DNA of 37,512 nucleotides from an uncultured Bacteroidota bacterium. Its GTDB lineage: Bacteria; Bacteroidota; Rhodothermia; Rhodothermales; UBA10348. Where the stretch lies: contig CALEEY010000095.1 in the NCBI GenBank assembly GCA_937877085.1, positions 1-37,512 on the forward strand. Direction: 5' to 3'. The translations under genes and the position numbers were made by a program. Shown here piece by piece: positions 10,386 to 19,550 of the stretch. The first letter of the stretch is position 1. Every line of letters begins with the position of its first letter. The notes beneath the pieces were generated by a model that saw nothing but the letters and a program-made list of their open reading frames with translations, had not been told where the DNA came from and did no database searches.

Positions 10386-11243
10386 ATGATGACGGAACGG
10401 CCAGCAAGATCGACCGGAAACGCCAAGCGCGGATACCTCATTCCAATTGGCGGAGCTGAGGAAAAGGAGGTTCATCCTGTCATTCTGAAGCGTTTTATTG
10501 AATTATGCGGAGGCAAAAAAGCCAATATCGTGGTGATCCCGACGGCTTCCAGATTGGCGGACACCGGATCGCTTTACGTCGAGCTATTTGAAAAAATGGG
10601 TGCATCGCAGGTCGACTTCATGCAGCTCAAAACACGTAAAGACTGCGAAAGACCTTCGTATTTATCTCGATTGGACGATGCCACAGGGATTTTCATTACC
10701 GGGGGCAACCAACTACGACTGTCGACCATTGTGGGTGGAACGCCGTTTGCCGATAAACTTCGCTACCTCAATGCCCACGGAGTCCATATCGCGGGTACGT
10801 CGGCCGGAGCTGCGGTCATCCCTGAACACATGATTGCCGGCGGGGATGCGGGCCCTACGCCCACCCAAGCCGGCGTTACGCTAACTCCCGGGCTAGGATT
10901 TATAAATACAGTGGTCATCGACCAGCATTTTCGTGAAAGGGACCGCCTAGGCCGATTGCTTACTGCTTTGGCCTATAATCCATATGCGTGCGGACTCGGA
11001 ATTGACGAAGATACGGCCGCCTTTATCGATCCAGAGGGCGTTTTAGAGGTGGTCGGGAGTGGCGGTATCACGGTTGTCGATCCGTCCGATTTAGAATATT
11101 CGTCTATCGCAGAAATCCGAAAAGGCGAAGTGGTCAGCTTGTTAAACGTCCGATTACATATCCTGGCATCCGGTGCGCGTTTTGATACCATCACCCGAAA
11201 ACCGTTTGTTTTAGCCGAACTTGAACCCGAAGAAATGGCATGA
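10386..11243 (+). CDS. cphB: cyanophycinase (peptidase S51)
   Basis: GYLIPIGGAEEK, FITGGNQLRLS, nucleophile motif IAGTSAGAAVIP, TPGLGFI. ATG at 10386 preferred over the TTG at 10377 used in the track. Confidence 0.94.
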   Translation: MMTERPARSTGNAKRGYLIPIGGAEEKEVHPVILKRFIELCGGKKANIVVIPTASRLADTGSLYVELFEKMGASQVDFMQLKTRKDCERPSYLSRLDDATGIFITGGNQLRLSTIVGGTPFADKLRYLNAHGVHIAGTSAGAAVIPEHMIAGGDAGPTPTQAGVTLTPGLGFINTVVIDQHFRERDRLGRLLTALAYNPYACGLGIDEDTAAFIDPEGVLEVVGSGGITVVDPSDLEYSSIAEIRKGEVVSLLNVRLHILASGARFDTITRKPFVLAELEPEEMA

Positions 11244-14038
11244 GAATTTTATCGACCAACGTGTACGTGGGGCCCAATTTGTATGCCCACTTCCCAGTTA
11301 TCCGTCACGTATTAGACTTGGGCGCGCTGGAAGACTGGCCTACCGCACGGTTGGGCGAGGATTTCATTTCTCGATTGGTTGAACTGTTGCCCGGGCTCTC
11401 GGAGCATGGCTGCTCGTATGGCGTAGCCGGCGGATTTTTACGCCGAATGCGGGAGGATGAAGGCACGTGGATGGGTCACGTTTTGGAGCACGTTTCGATT
11501 GAACTGCAGATTCAAGCCGGCTCTGAAGTCTCGTTTGGACGTACCCGTTCGACCGGAAATCCTGGGGAATACAATATGGTATTCCAATACAAACAAAAGG
11601 ACGTTGGCCTGGAAGCTTCCCGGTTAGGAATACAGCTATTGAAGCAACTGCTTCCAGCCGAATTGAACGCGCAGCTCTCGGAACCGGCAGAAGTCGACTT
11701 CAATTTTGAAGAAGAAAGAACCGCCTTTATTCGATTTGCCCAGCGCAAAGAATTTGGCCCAAGTACGCAATCGTTGGTCAATGCGGCCGACGAACGGGAC
11801 ATCCCTTGGCTTCGTTTGAATCAGAACAGCCTCGTCCAATTCGGCCACGGGAAATTCCAAAAGCGCATTCAAGCCACGATTACGAGCGAAACGCGGCATA
11901 TTGCAGTTGAAATAGCCTGCGACAAGGAAGACACGCACAAGCTGTTGAACGATTTGGGCCTCCCCGTTCCGCAGCAGGAACTAGTCTACAATGCCCGCCA
12001 AGCCGTTTCTTCTGCGACCAGAATAGGATTTCCGGTTGTTTTGAAACCCCTCAATGCCAACCACGGCCGAGGCGTTTCAATCAACTTGGTTACGGACGAA
12101 GCCGTACGCGATGCTTTTGAGCACGCGCTTGGCGTTGGGACGTCCCGAGCCGTGATTGTAGAGAGTTTTATAACCGGGTTCGATCACCGTATGTTGGTGG
12201 TGAACAACAAGTTAGTGGCCGTAGCCAAACGCGTACCGGGCCATGTGAAGGGAGATGGAAAAAACACGATCGAGCAGCTCGTCGATATTGTAAATAGCGA
12301 CCCGCGCCGGGGTATTGGGCACGAGAAAGTGCTGACCCAACTGGAGTTTGATAAGGCGGCGGAGCAGCACATGGCGGACGCTGGGTATACACGGCAGACC
12401 GTGTTGGCCGATGGCGAAATTCTGTTTTTGAGATCCACCGCGAACCTTTCGACCGGCGGAACGGCCATCGACCTAACCGATATTGTGCACCCAGACAACC
12501 GTAAAATGGCCATTAGAGCTGTTTCCGCCGTGGGTTTGGATGTGGGTGGTGTCGACTTTTTGACAGACGACATATCCCAATCTTACAAAGACATTGGCGG
12601 GGCGATAGTCGAAGTAAATGCGGCGCCAGGATTCCGTATGCACGTGGCACCCTCGGAAGGGAAACCACGAGACGTGGCTGGGGCTGTGATGGATATGTTG
12701 TTTCCCGTAGGCACGCCCATTCGAATTCCGATGGCAGGGATCACGGGGACTAACGGAAAAACGACTACCAGCCGCATGCTGGCCCATATTCTGAAAGGGT
12801 CGGGCCGCACGGTTGGCATGACGTCGACCGATGGGGTCTACATTGATGGCCACCTGAGTGTAAAGGGCGATATGACAGGGCCCGTTGCGGCTCAAATAGT
12901 CCTGCGCGATCCATCGGTGGATGTGGCTGTTTTGGAAACGGCTCGAGGAGGGTTATTAAAACGAGGCCTCGGGTACCGCAAATCCAATGTAGCGGCGTGT
13001 TTGAACATCGCTGCGGACCACCTCGGAATGCGAGGGATCGATACTTTAGAGCAGCTGGCCGAGCTGAAGCGGATCGTAGTTGAAGTAGCGCAAGACGTTG
13101 CTGTTCTCAATGCGGACGACGAATTGTGCCTGAAAATGGCCGATTACACGCAAGCCAAGCGTCTCTGCTATTTCACGCTCAACTCCAATCACGAGTTGGT
13201 GCGCGAACACATTCGGGCGGGCGGATTGGCAGCGGTTTTGGAGCAGGGCATCAATGGACACATGATCACATTGTTTGATGGTGGTTCACATATCCCGCTT
13301 CTATGGACGCATCTGATCCCTGCTACGTTGGAGGGCAAGGCCATTCACAACGTCCAAAATGCCCTTTGTGCGGCTGCCATGGCCTATGCCATGGATGTTT
13401 CGCTAGAGGACATTCGCCTAGGACTTCGCACCTTCGATTCGTCCTTTTTCCAAGCTCCTGGTCGCATGAACGTGTTTGATGAGCTGCCCTTTAAAGTCAT
13501 TTTAGACTATGCTCATAATCCGGCGGCCATAGAGGCTATGTGTAAAACGGCCAAACAGCTTACGGTGGCTGGTAAACGAGTGGTGGTGTTGGCGGCCCCC
13601 GGCGATCGTCGGGATGAAGACATTGACAACATGGCCCGGTTAGCCGCACCTCACTTCGATATGTTCATGCTCAAGGCCGACGACGATCGCCGGGGGCGTG
13701 GCTTTGACGAAGTACCTGAGCGCCTAAGAGCCGTTTTATTGGCGGAGGGTGTTCCAGATGCAAATATTCGAGTCGTGCCGGACGAAAGCGCATGCCTCGA
13801 TCAGGCGTTGCACTTTTGCGAGCCTGGAGACCTATTGATGGTCTTTGGAGACGATACCACGCGTTGTTGGAAGCAAATCATCCATTTTAATTCGGAGGAA
13901 TCGCCTCACGAACCTGGAACGATGTCCAACCCTGAAGTGTCGGCTCTGCCCGACCTGGAAGACTACGTTTTAGACACCGGGATGAATCTGATTCGCGATG
14001 GACGCGGCGTACGGCTCGCGAAAGAGGAAAATGACTAG
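11240..14038 (+). CDS. cphA: cyanophycin synthetase
   Basis: 932 aa; N-domain with GPNLYAHFPVIRHVLDLG, ATP-grasp region (GFPVVLKPLNANHGRGVSINL), Mur ligase region (GITGTNGKTTTSRML, VLETARGGLLKRGLGY, DYAHN). ATGA overlap with cphB. Confidence 0.96.
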   Translation: MRILSTNVYVGPNLYAHFPVIRHVLDLGALEDWPTARLGEDFISRLVELLPGLSEHGCSYGVAGGFLRRMREDEGTWMGHVLEHVSIELQIQAGSEVSFGRTRSTGNPGEYNMVFQYKQKDVGLEASRLGIQLLKQLLPAELNAQLSEPAEVDFNFEEERTAFIRFAQRKEFGPSTQSLVNAADERDIPWLRLNQNSLVQFGHGKFQKRIQATITSETRHIAVEIACDKEDTHKLLNDLGLPVPQQELVYNARQAVSSATRIGFPVVLKPLNANHGRGVSINLVTDEAVRDAFEHALGVGTSRAVIVESFITGFDHRMLVVNNKLVAVAKRVPGHVKGDGKNTIEQLVDIVNSDPRRGIGHEKVLTQLEFDKAAEQHMADAGYTRQTVLADGEILFLRSTANLSTGGTAIDLTDIVHPDNRKMAIRAVSAVGLDVGGVDFLTDDISQSYKDIGGAIVEVNAAPGFRMHVAPSEGKPRDVAGAVMDMLFPVGTPIRIPMAGITGTNGKTTTSRMLAHILKGSGRTVGMTSTDGVYIDGHLSVKGDMTGPVAAQIVLRDPSVDVAVLETARGGLLKRGLGYRKSNVAACLNIAADHLGMRGIDTLEQLAELKRIVVEVAQDVAVLNADDELCLKMADYTQAKRLCYFTLNSNHELVREHIRAGGLAAVLEQGINGHMITLFDGGSHIPLLWTHLIPATLEGKAIHNVQNALCAAAMAYAMDVSLEDIRLGLRTFDSSFFQAPGRMNVFDELPFKVILDYAHNPAAIEAMCKTAKQLTVAGKRVVVLAAPGDRRDEDIDNMARLAAPHFDMFMLKADDDRRGRGFDEVPERLRAVLLAEGVPDANIRVVPDESACLDQALHFCEPGDLLMVFGDDTTRCWKQIIHFNSEESPHEPGTMSNPEVSALPDLEDYVLDTGMNLIRDGRGVRLAKEEND

Positions 14039-15780
14039 TGGAGTTGCTCGATTCTAGGCGGTTGACGGGACCCAATTTAGTTTGGGACTCCCCCGGAGCG
14101 CTCCTTGACGTGGCGTTTTCCGAGGAGCATCGTCAGGTGGTTGCCTATTGGACGAGCGAAATCCGTTTGTTGTTGGCCGCGGCAGGCCTTCCGGCCATGG
14201 GAATCGCCACCAAATCGCGGAAGCACGGAGCTTGGCTGGTTGCTGGAGGCCCTATCGATCAGCTTTATGGCTTGATAGATGTAAGCGAAATGGCTTGGAA
14301 TCTGGCCGTGGCCAAGGTTTTGGATGAATTGGGCCTCGTTCACTCAGATATTATTCGGTTCCAACCATTGGAAGGCATCGAGCCGAGCCCAGATTCGAGC
14401 CCAGATTGGGATGAAATTGCGAATCGGCTAACGACGGAGGCCAATCCCGCTTTGATCGCCCTTCAGCAGGCAGCGCTCGAACATCGCGTATCCTTTTTTT
14501 GGGATGATGATTTTGCTTCCGTCGGGATGGGGGAAACCTCGAAAACGTGGCCTATCCGGGCCTTGCCCTCCCCTACAGATATCGATTGGGCCTTTTTTGG
14601 TGATGTCCCCCTCGCTGTGGTTACCGGTACGAATGGCAAATCCACCAATATTCGGCTGCTGTCCTACATAGCCGATTGCGCCGGTTTTACAAACGGGAGC
14701 ACGTCTACCGATTGGATTCGGGTTGGCCAGGACGTGTTGGATACCGGCGATTATTCGGGCCCAGGGGGCGCGCGTACGGTATTAAGAGACCCGCGCGTCG
14801 AAATCGCTTTTCTTGAAACGGCCCGCGGCGGTCTTCTGAGGCGGGGAGCTGGTGTAGAGCGTGCCCGAGTGGCTCTAATAACCAACGTAGCCGAAGACCA
14901 CATGGGGCAATACGGCATTCACAGCGTCGAGGACCTGGTCGAGGCCAAGATGATTGTCGCCCGTTTGGTTCGGGATGGCGGAGTCCTCGTACTGAACGCG
15001 GACGATCCGGCATTGGTCAAGGGCACAGCCTCGCTATCTGGACAGGAAATATGTTGGTTTTCCCTTGATTATTTGAATGAAAAGGTAGTTTCGCATGTGC
15101 GTGATGGAGGACGTGCCTGTGCCGTTAAAGAGGGGGCCGTGACCTATTGGGGCTCCGATGGACCTATTCAGGTGGCAGCAGTCGATCACATTCCGATCAC
15201 CCTAGAAGGAAAAGCAGCTTACAACGTCTCTAATTGTCTTTCGGCAGCGGCGGTGGCACTAGAACTCGGAATTCCGCTAGCGGCGGTTCAAAAAGGACTT
15301 ACTCATTTTGAAAGCACGCCCGATTCCAATCCAGGGCGAAGCAATTATTTTCAAGTGGGCGACATACAAGTGCTTCTAGACTATGCGCACAACGTGCATG
15401 GACTGACGGCCATATTGTCTACGACGGCCCTTTTAGGCGCAAAAAGGAGGATTCTTACCCTAAGCACGGCTGGCGACCGAACAGAAAATGAAATCCGACA
15501 ATTGGCAGCCGAGGCGGCGCGGTTCGGTGTCGAAGAGATTATCGTGAGCGATTGTATCGGATACGAACGCGAATTGGGGACCGGCGGCGTTCCTCGTATC
15601 CTCCAGGATGAACTGCACAAACACGGCATTCAATCGACTGCGACCCATACCGAGCTAGACGCGACAAAAATCGCATTTGAACGGGCCCGACCGGGCGATA
15701 TATTAATCTTGTTGGTTAAAGCCGAGCGAAGCGCGTGCGTTGACATCATCCGGAAAGAAGCCGCATTGAGATCCAAATGA
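14038..15780 (+). CDS. CphA-like Mur ligase family protein lacking the ATP-grasp domain
   Basis: 580 aa, GTG start overlapping the cphA TAG stop by 1 nt. Mur motifs VVTGTNGKSTNIRLL, FLETARGGLLRRGAG, NVAEDHMG, LLDYAHN; N-terminus SRRLTGPNLVWDSPGALLDV resembles the CphA N-domain start. No ATP-grasp region between. Confidence 0.88.
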   Translation: MELLDSRRLTGPNLVWDSPGALLDVAFSEEHRQVVAYWTSEIRLLLAAAGLPAMGIATKSRKHGAWLVAGGPIDQLYGLIDVSEMAWNLAVAKVLDELGLVHSDIIRFQPLEGIEPSPDSSPDWDEIANRLTTEANPALIALQQAALEHRVSFFWDDDFASVGMGETSKTWPIRALPSPTDIDWAFFGDVPLAVVTGTNGKSTNIRLLSYIADCAGFTNGSTSTDWIRVGQDVLDTGDYSGPGGARTVLRDPRVEIAFLETARGGLLRRGAGVERARVALITNVAEDHMGQYGIHSVEDLVEAKMIVARLVRDGGVLVLNADDPALVKGTASLSGQEICWFSLDYLNEKVVSHVRDGGRACAVKEGAVTYWGSDGPIQVAAVDHIPITLEGKAAYNVSNCLSAAAVALELGIPLAAVQKGLTHFESTPDSNPGRSNYFQVGDIQVLLDYAHNVHGLTAILSTTALLGAKRRILTLSTAGDRTENEIRQLAAEAARFGVEEIIVSDCIGYERELGTGGVPRILQDELHKHGIQSTATHTELDATKIAFERARPGDILILLVKAERSACVDIIRKEAALRSK

Positions 15781-16505
15781 AACTAAAATTCCACACTTCA
15801 TCCCAAACGGCTATGGCCCCTTTGTTTCCCCGAAAACAGCTTACGACGGCCCTGTTCATGATTGCCCTAGCCTGCACTCTAGTAAATCTAACGTCGTGTA
15901 TGTCTAAAACGCCGCTCGTCCCGTTGGCAGAGGTCGATCCAACGATTGGCCAAGAACCCAAATATTTTGGCAGCGATAACTTTATGGGGCGCCCCATTCG
16001 GGGGTACAACGTAGCAGCCGTGTGGTTGTCGCACGAAGCGGCTGCCGCGCTTACTGCCGCCCAAAAAATGGCTACAGAAGAGGGGTATTCCATTTTTGTA
16101 TATGACGGATACCGGCCACAAAGAGCTGTCGATCACTTTGTTGAGTGGGGCGCTGACCTCGCGGATTCGCTCAATAAGGCCACTTTTTACCCGGATGTCC
16201 CAAAAGAAGAACTGTTCGATCGCGGTTACATTTCGGCAAAATCCGGCCACAGTCGCGGGAGCACCGCCGATTTGACGATCACGAAAGATGGAATCCCTCT
16301 CGAAATGGGGACCCCCTTTGACTTTTTCGATGAGCTATCTCACACCGAAAACCCAGCCATTACCGGTCAGCCCATGACCAATCGAATGATTCTCAAGTCG
16401 ATTATGGAACGAGCAGGATTCACCAACTACGAGAATGAATGGTGGCACTACACGCTTAAAAACGAACCTTATCCGGATACCTACTTCGATCTACCGATTG
16501 AATGA
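15777..16505 (+). CDS. VanX/DdpX-type D-Ala-D-Ala dipeptidase (M15D-like), predicted lipoprotein
   Basis: 242 aa; YDGYRPQRAVDHF, SGHSRGSTADL, NEWWHY match the M15D zinc/catalytic signature; N-terminus contains LTSCMSK lipobox-like sequence. ATGA overlap with the preceding gene. Confidence 0.88.
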   Translation: MKLKFHTSSQTAMAPLFPRKQLTTALFMIALACTLVNLTSCMSKTPLVPLAEVDPTIGQEPKYFGSDNFMGRPIRGYNVAAVWLSHEAAAALTAAQKMATEEGYSIFVYDGYRPQRAVDHFVEWGADLADSLNKATFYPDVPKEELFDRGYISAKSGHSRGSTADLTITKDGIPLEMGTPFDFFDELSHTENPAITGQPMTNRMILKSIMERAGFTNYENEWWHYTLKNEPYPDTYFDLPIE

Positions 16506-16612
16506 CGGGCTGGCGCCACGACCTGGGGTGCTACATTTTTTAGATTTCGGGGGACATTTAAAAAATCATGTCTATTATTTCCCTTTCAACATCAATAAAA
16601 CCTGTTCTAGTT

Positions 16613-16954
16613 ATGTCAAAAACAATCTCTTGGGTTATTAAACTATCTTTGAATGAGGGAAAAGCGAACGATTTCAAAGCCCTGATGTCTGAAATGGTCG
16701 CATCTACGCGCGGCGAAACGGGCTGTGAAGCCTTTGAGCCGTTCGTAAGCCCCGACGGCGCGTCTTTTCACATTTACGAACGCTACGCGGATTCCGGAGC
16801 GGCGCTTGTTCATCTCGGAAATTTCGGAGCCAAGTTCGCTGGACGGTTTATGGGATGCGTCACGCCAACTGGTTTGGATGTCTATGGAGAACCCACCGCC
16901 GAATTAAAAGGTGCTTTGGACACCATGGGCGCCGTGTATTACGGTTCCTTCTGA
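16613..16954 (+). CDS. antibiotic biosynthesis monooxygenase (ABM)-like protein
   Basis: Start at internal Met MSKTISWVIKLSLNEGKANDFKALMSEMVASTRGETGCEAFEPFVSPDGASFHIYERYADSGAALVHLGN: ferredoxin-like ABM pattern. Confidence 0.75.
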   Translation: MSKTISWVIKLSLNEGKANDFKALMSEMVASTRGETGCEAFEPFVSPDGASFHIYERYADSGAALVHLGNFGAKFAGRFMGCVTPTGLDVYGEPTAELKGALDTMGAVYYGSF

Positions 16955-16990
16955 TGTTTTACTAAATAGTCGGCCTTTGGATTTGGGGAG

Positions 16991-17025
16991 CTAGGCCCTT
17001 CCTCTGCGAAAGTGGCGGGGCCTAG
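16991..17025. terminator. Candidate bidirectional hairpin between convergent genes
   Basis: CTAGGCCC (16991-16998) / GGGCCTAG (17018-17025) between the ABM-like gene (+) and pirin gene (-), overlapping the pirin stop; no strong T-tract. Confidence 0.3.
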
Positions 17026-17960
17026 AATTCCTCGATCAGGACCCCCATTTTGCCCATCTGCGCATCCCGCATGGCTTCCATAACTTGGGTGTGGGTGTTC
17101 ATTACGAAAGGACCAGACTTTACAACCGGCTCGCCAATGGGCAGACCGGACACGATGAGCACGCGGGCTTCGTTCAAAGCTTCAATTTTGACCGGGCCGT
17201 TCCCGTCAAATTCAACCATTTCATGCGCGACCACAGCGATTTCATCGCCCATGATGACTTCCCCGCTTAACACGTACGCGAGTGCTGCGTGATCGTCCGA
17301 AAGATGGATGATGGCCGAAGCGCCTTTGGCAAATTGAGCGTTCAGCGCCGTAACGGGCGTGTGCGTCTGAACCGGGCCCGTTACTCCATCTAGTTGTCCT
17401 GCAACGACTTGGATCGTAGCACCATTTCCGGACTCTATGACGGGTATCTCTTCTTTGGTAAATCCTTGATAGCGCGGTTGCACCATCTTGCTCTTGGCTG
17501 GAAGGTTGACCCACAATTGAATGATTTCCTGTTCACCTCCCGTTTCCATAAGCTCGGCAGGAGGTCTTTCGCTGTGGACAATTCCCATCCCTGCCGTCAT
17601 CCACTGGACACCGCCCTCTCCAATTATGGAATCGTTACCCCTCGAATCGCGGTGATGAACGCCTCCTTTGTAGACAAACGTCACGGGTTCAAAACCCCTA
17701 TGAGGATGCGGAGGAACCCCTTCATGCGCCGATACACTACCCGGCTCATAGGACGTGGGCCCCGCGTGATGCAACAATAAGAACGGGTCGATCTGGTCAA
17801 TCCGTTGGTGAGGCAGTGGCTGTCTGACGGCAAATTTACCCATCGTAAAGGCCACGCCTTTCACTTTGGTTACCACCTTTCTAAATTTGTTCATTTGCGT
17901 GCTTTGTGATGGCAGGTACGCCTTCTCATTTAGTATACTGTCGACTGCCGTTTTTATCAC
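17022..17960 (-). CDS. pirin family protein
   Basis: FAVRQPLPHQRIDQIDPFLLLHHAGP, HPHRGFEPVTFVYKGGVHHRDSRGN, GGVQWMTAGMGIVHSE are pirin cupin motifs; true start may be MNKFRKV (17894). Confidence 0.92.
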   Translation of the reverse strand: MIKTAVDSILNEKAYLPSQSTQMNKFRKVVTKVKGVAFTMGKFAVRQPLPHQRIDQIDPFLLLHHAGPTSYEPGSVSAHEGVPPHPHRGFEPVTFVYKGGVHHRDSRGNDSIIGEGGVQWMTAGMGIVHSERPPAELMETGGEQEIIQLWVNLPAKSKMVQPRYQGFTKEEIPVIESGNGATIQVVAGQLDGVTGPVQTHTPVTALNAQFAKGASAIIHLSDDHAALAYVLSGEVIMGDEIAVVAHEMVEFDGNGPVKIEALNEARVLIVSGLPIGEPVVKSGPFVMNTHTQVMEAMRDAQMGKMGVLIEEF

Positions 17961-17975
17961 CCGACCAGTACCCCC

Positions 17976-19550
17976 GTGCGTTTTTTTCTGCTGATTTGTT
18001 TGTGTGTCTGTTTTGCCCCTAGTGTTACAGCACAGGACGTGACCTATCCAGCGGGTTTTGACGAGCCCTTTCCGCTCTTTTCAAAGGCGTTAGGTCCATT
18101 CACTCGGACCATCTCAACAGACAGTGAAAGGGCGCAGATTTACTTCAATCAAGGCATCCAGATGATGTATGCCTTCACGACGGTGGATGCGGCTAGATCA
18201 TTTCGGGAAGCACAAAAGGCGGATTCGACGTGCGCTATCTGCCACTGGGGCGAAGCGTGGGCATGGGGTTCGTATCTCAATGGCCCGATGACGGCAGAGG
18301 CCGCCCCCAGAGCGTATGCGGCCATTCAAAAGGCCCTGAAAAAATTGAGTTCTGCCAATGAAGTGGAAAAGGCGCTCATTGAAGCGATGTCGGTGCGGTA
18401 CGTGGCCAATTTTGACCCCGACACGCGAGCGGTTCAGGATTCAGCCTACGCCAAAGCTATGGAAGCGGTCGCGGACCGTTTCCCACACGATCTAGACGCG
18501 GTTACCATGTATGCGGAAGCCCTTTTTCTTTTAGAACCACGTCGCGGGAATCGAGACATTAACGACCCGGACGTTATGAAACTGCACGAGGTCCTCCTAA
18601 GGGTTTTAAAACAAGACATTCAGCACCCAGGAAGCTGCCATTTATATATCCATGCTACAGAATCGACGCAGGATCCTGGGCGAGCAGCGGACTGCGCGGA
18701 GTTTTTAGGAAATGCGATTCCCGGAGCGAGCCACATCAACCATATGCCATCCCACACGTGGAATGAAATTGGACGATGGGGCGATGGCGTTCGGGCCAAT
18801 ATTCAGGCGTGGCATTCGGATCAAAAAGCGGCCATTAACGAAGGATTTGCCATTTACCCCAATCATAACCTTCATATGCTGCTTTTTGCAGCCTCTATGG
18901 ATGGCCAGGGCGCCATTGCCGTGCAGGCTGGAAGAGATTACGAGACGCTGACGGGATTTAACCTGTATTCGGCGCTGACGCTCGTGCGATTTGGGCGATT
19001 TGCTGAGATAGATGGACTCTCCGGGCGTTCGGACAACGACATTTATGGTGGTATGTGGGATTTCGCCAAAGGCTACGCTGCGCTCAAAAAAGGGGATGCG
19101 GATTTCGCAAAAGTGTATGCCGGGCGGGTTCTAACGGCTTCCGATTCTTCCAAGGCGTCCTTTAGGGGGCATTCGGCCAAGCATCTTTTAGGCACGGTTG
19201 GAAATATTTTGATGGGCGAAATTCATCGCTCCAACGGCAATTCCGCTGAGGCGTTAAAAGCGTTCAAACTAGCGGCTGAATTGGAAGACCAAATGGCCTA
19301 CGACGAGCCCGAGCCGCTTCCTTTTGCGGCCAGGCATTGGCTGGGGGCTTTTCAATTGGAACAGGGTGCCTACGTGGATGCGGAGGCGACGTATCGCGAA
19401 GAATTACTCGATCATCCCCACAACGGGTGGTCGTTATTTGGCTTGCTAGAGGCACTAAAAGGGCAAAAAAAGACCGATGCGGCCATACAAGCCGATTTTG
19501 ACCGGTCATGGGCGCGGTCCGATACATGGATTCGAGGATCCCGTTTCTAA
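17976..19550 (+). CDS. exported TPR-like repeat protein
   Basis: 524 aa, signal peptide MRFFLLICLCVCFAPSVTAQ; YFNQGIQMMYAFTTVDAARSFREAQKADSTCAICHWGEAWAWG and helical repeats. Stop directly abuts the next ATG. Confidence 0.78.
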   Translation: MRFFLLICLCVCFAPSVTAQDVTYPAGFDEPFPLFSKALGPFTRTISTDSERAQIYFNQGIQMMYAFTTVDAARSFREAQKADSTCAICHWGEAWAWGSYLNGPMTAEAAPRAYAAIQKALKKLSSANEVEKALIEAMSVRYVANFDPDTRAVQDSAYAKAMEAVADRFPHDLDAVTMYAEALFLLEPRRGNRDINDPDVMKLHEVLLRVLKQDIQHPGSCHLYIHATESTQDPGRAADCAEFLGNAIPGASHINHMPSHTWNEIGRWGDGVRANIQAWHSDQKAAINEGFAIYPNHNLHMLLFAASMDGQGAIAVQAGRDYETLTGFNLYSALTLVRFGRFAEIDGLSGRSDNDIYGGMWDFAKGYAALKKGDADFAKVYAGRVLTASDSSKASFRGHSAKHLLGTVGNILMGEIHRSNGNSAEALKAFKLAAELEDQMAYDEPEPLPFAARHWLGAFQLEQGAYVDAEATYREELLDHPHNGWSLFGLLEALKGQKKTDAAIQADFDRSWARSDTWIRGSRF

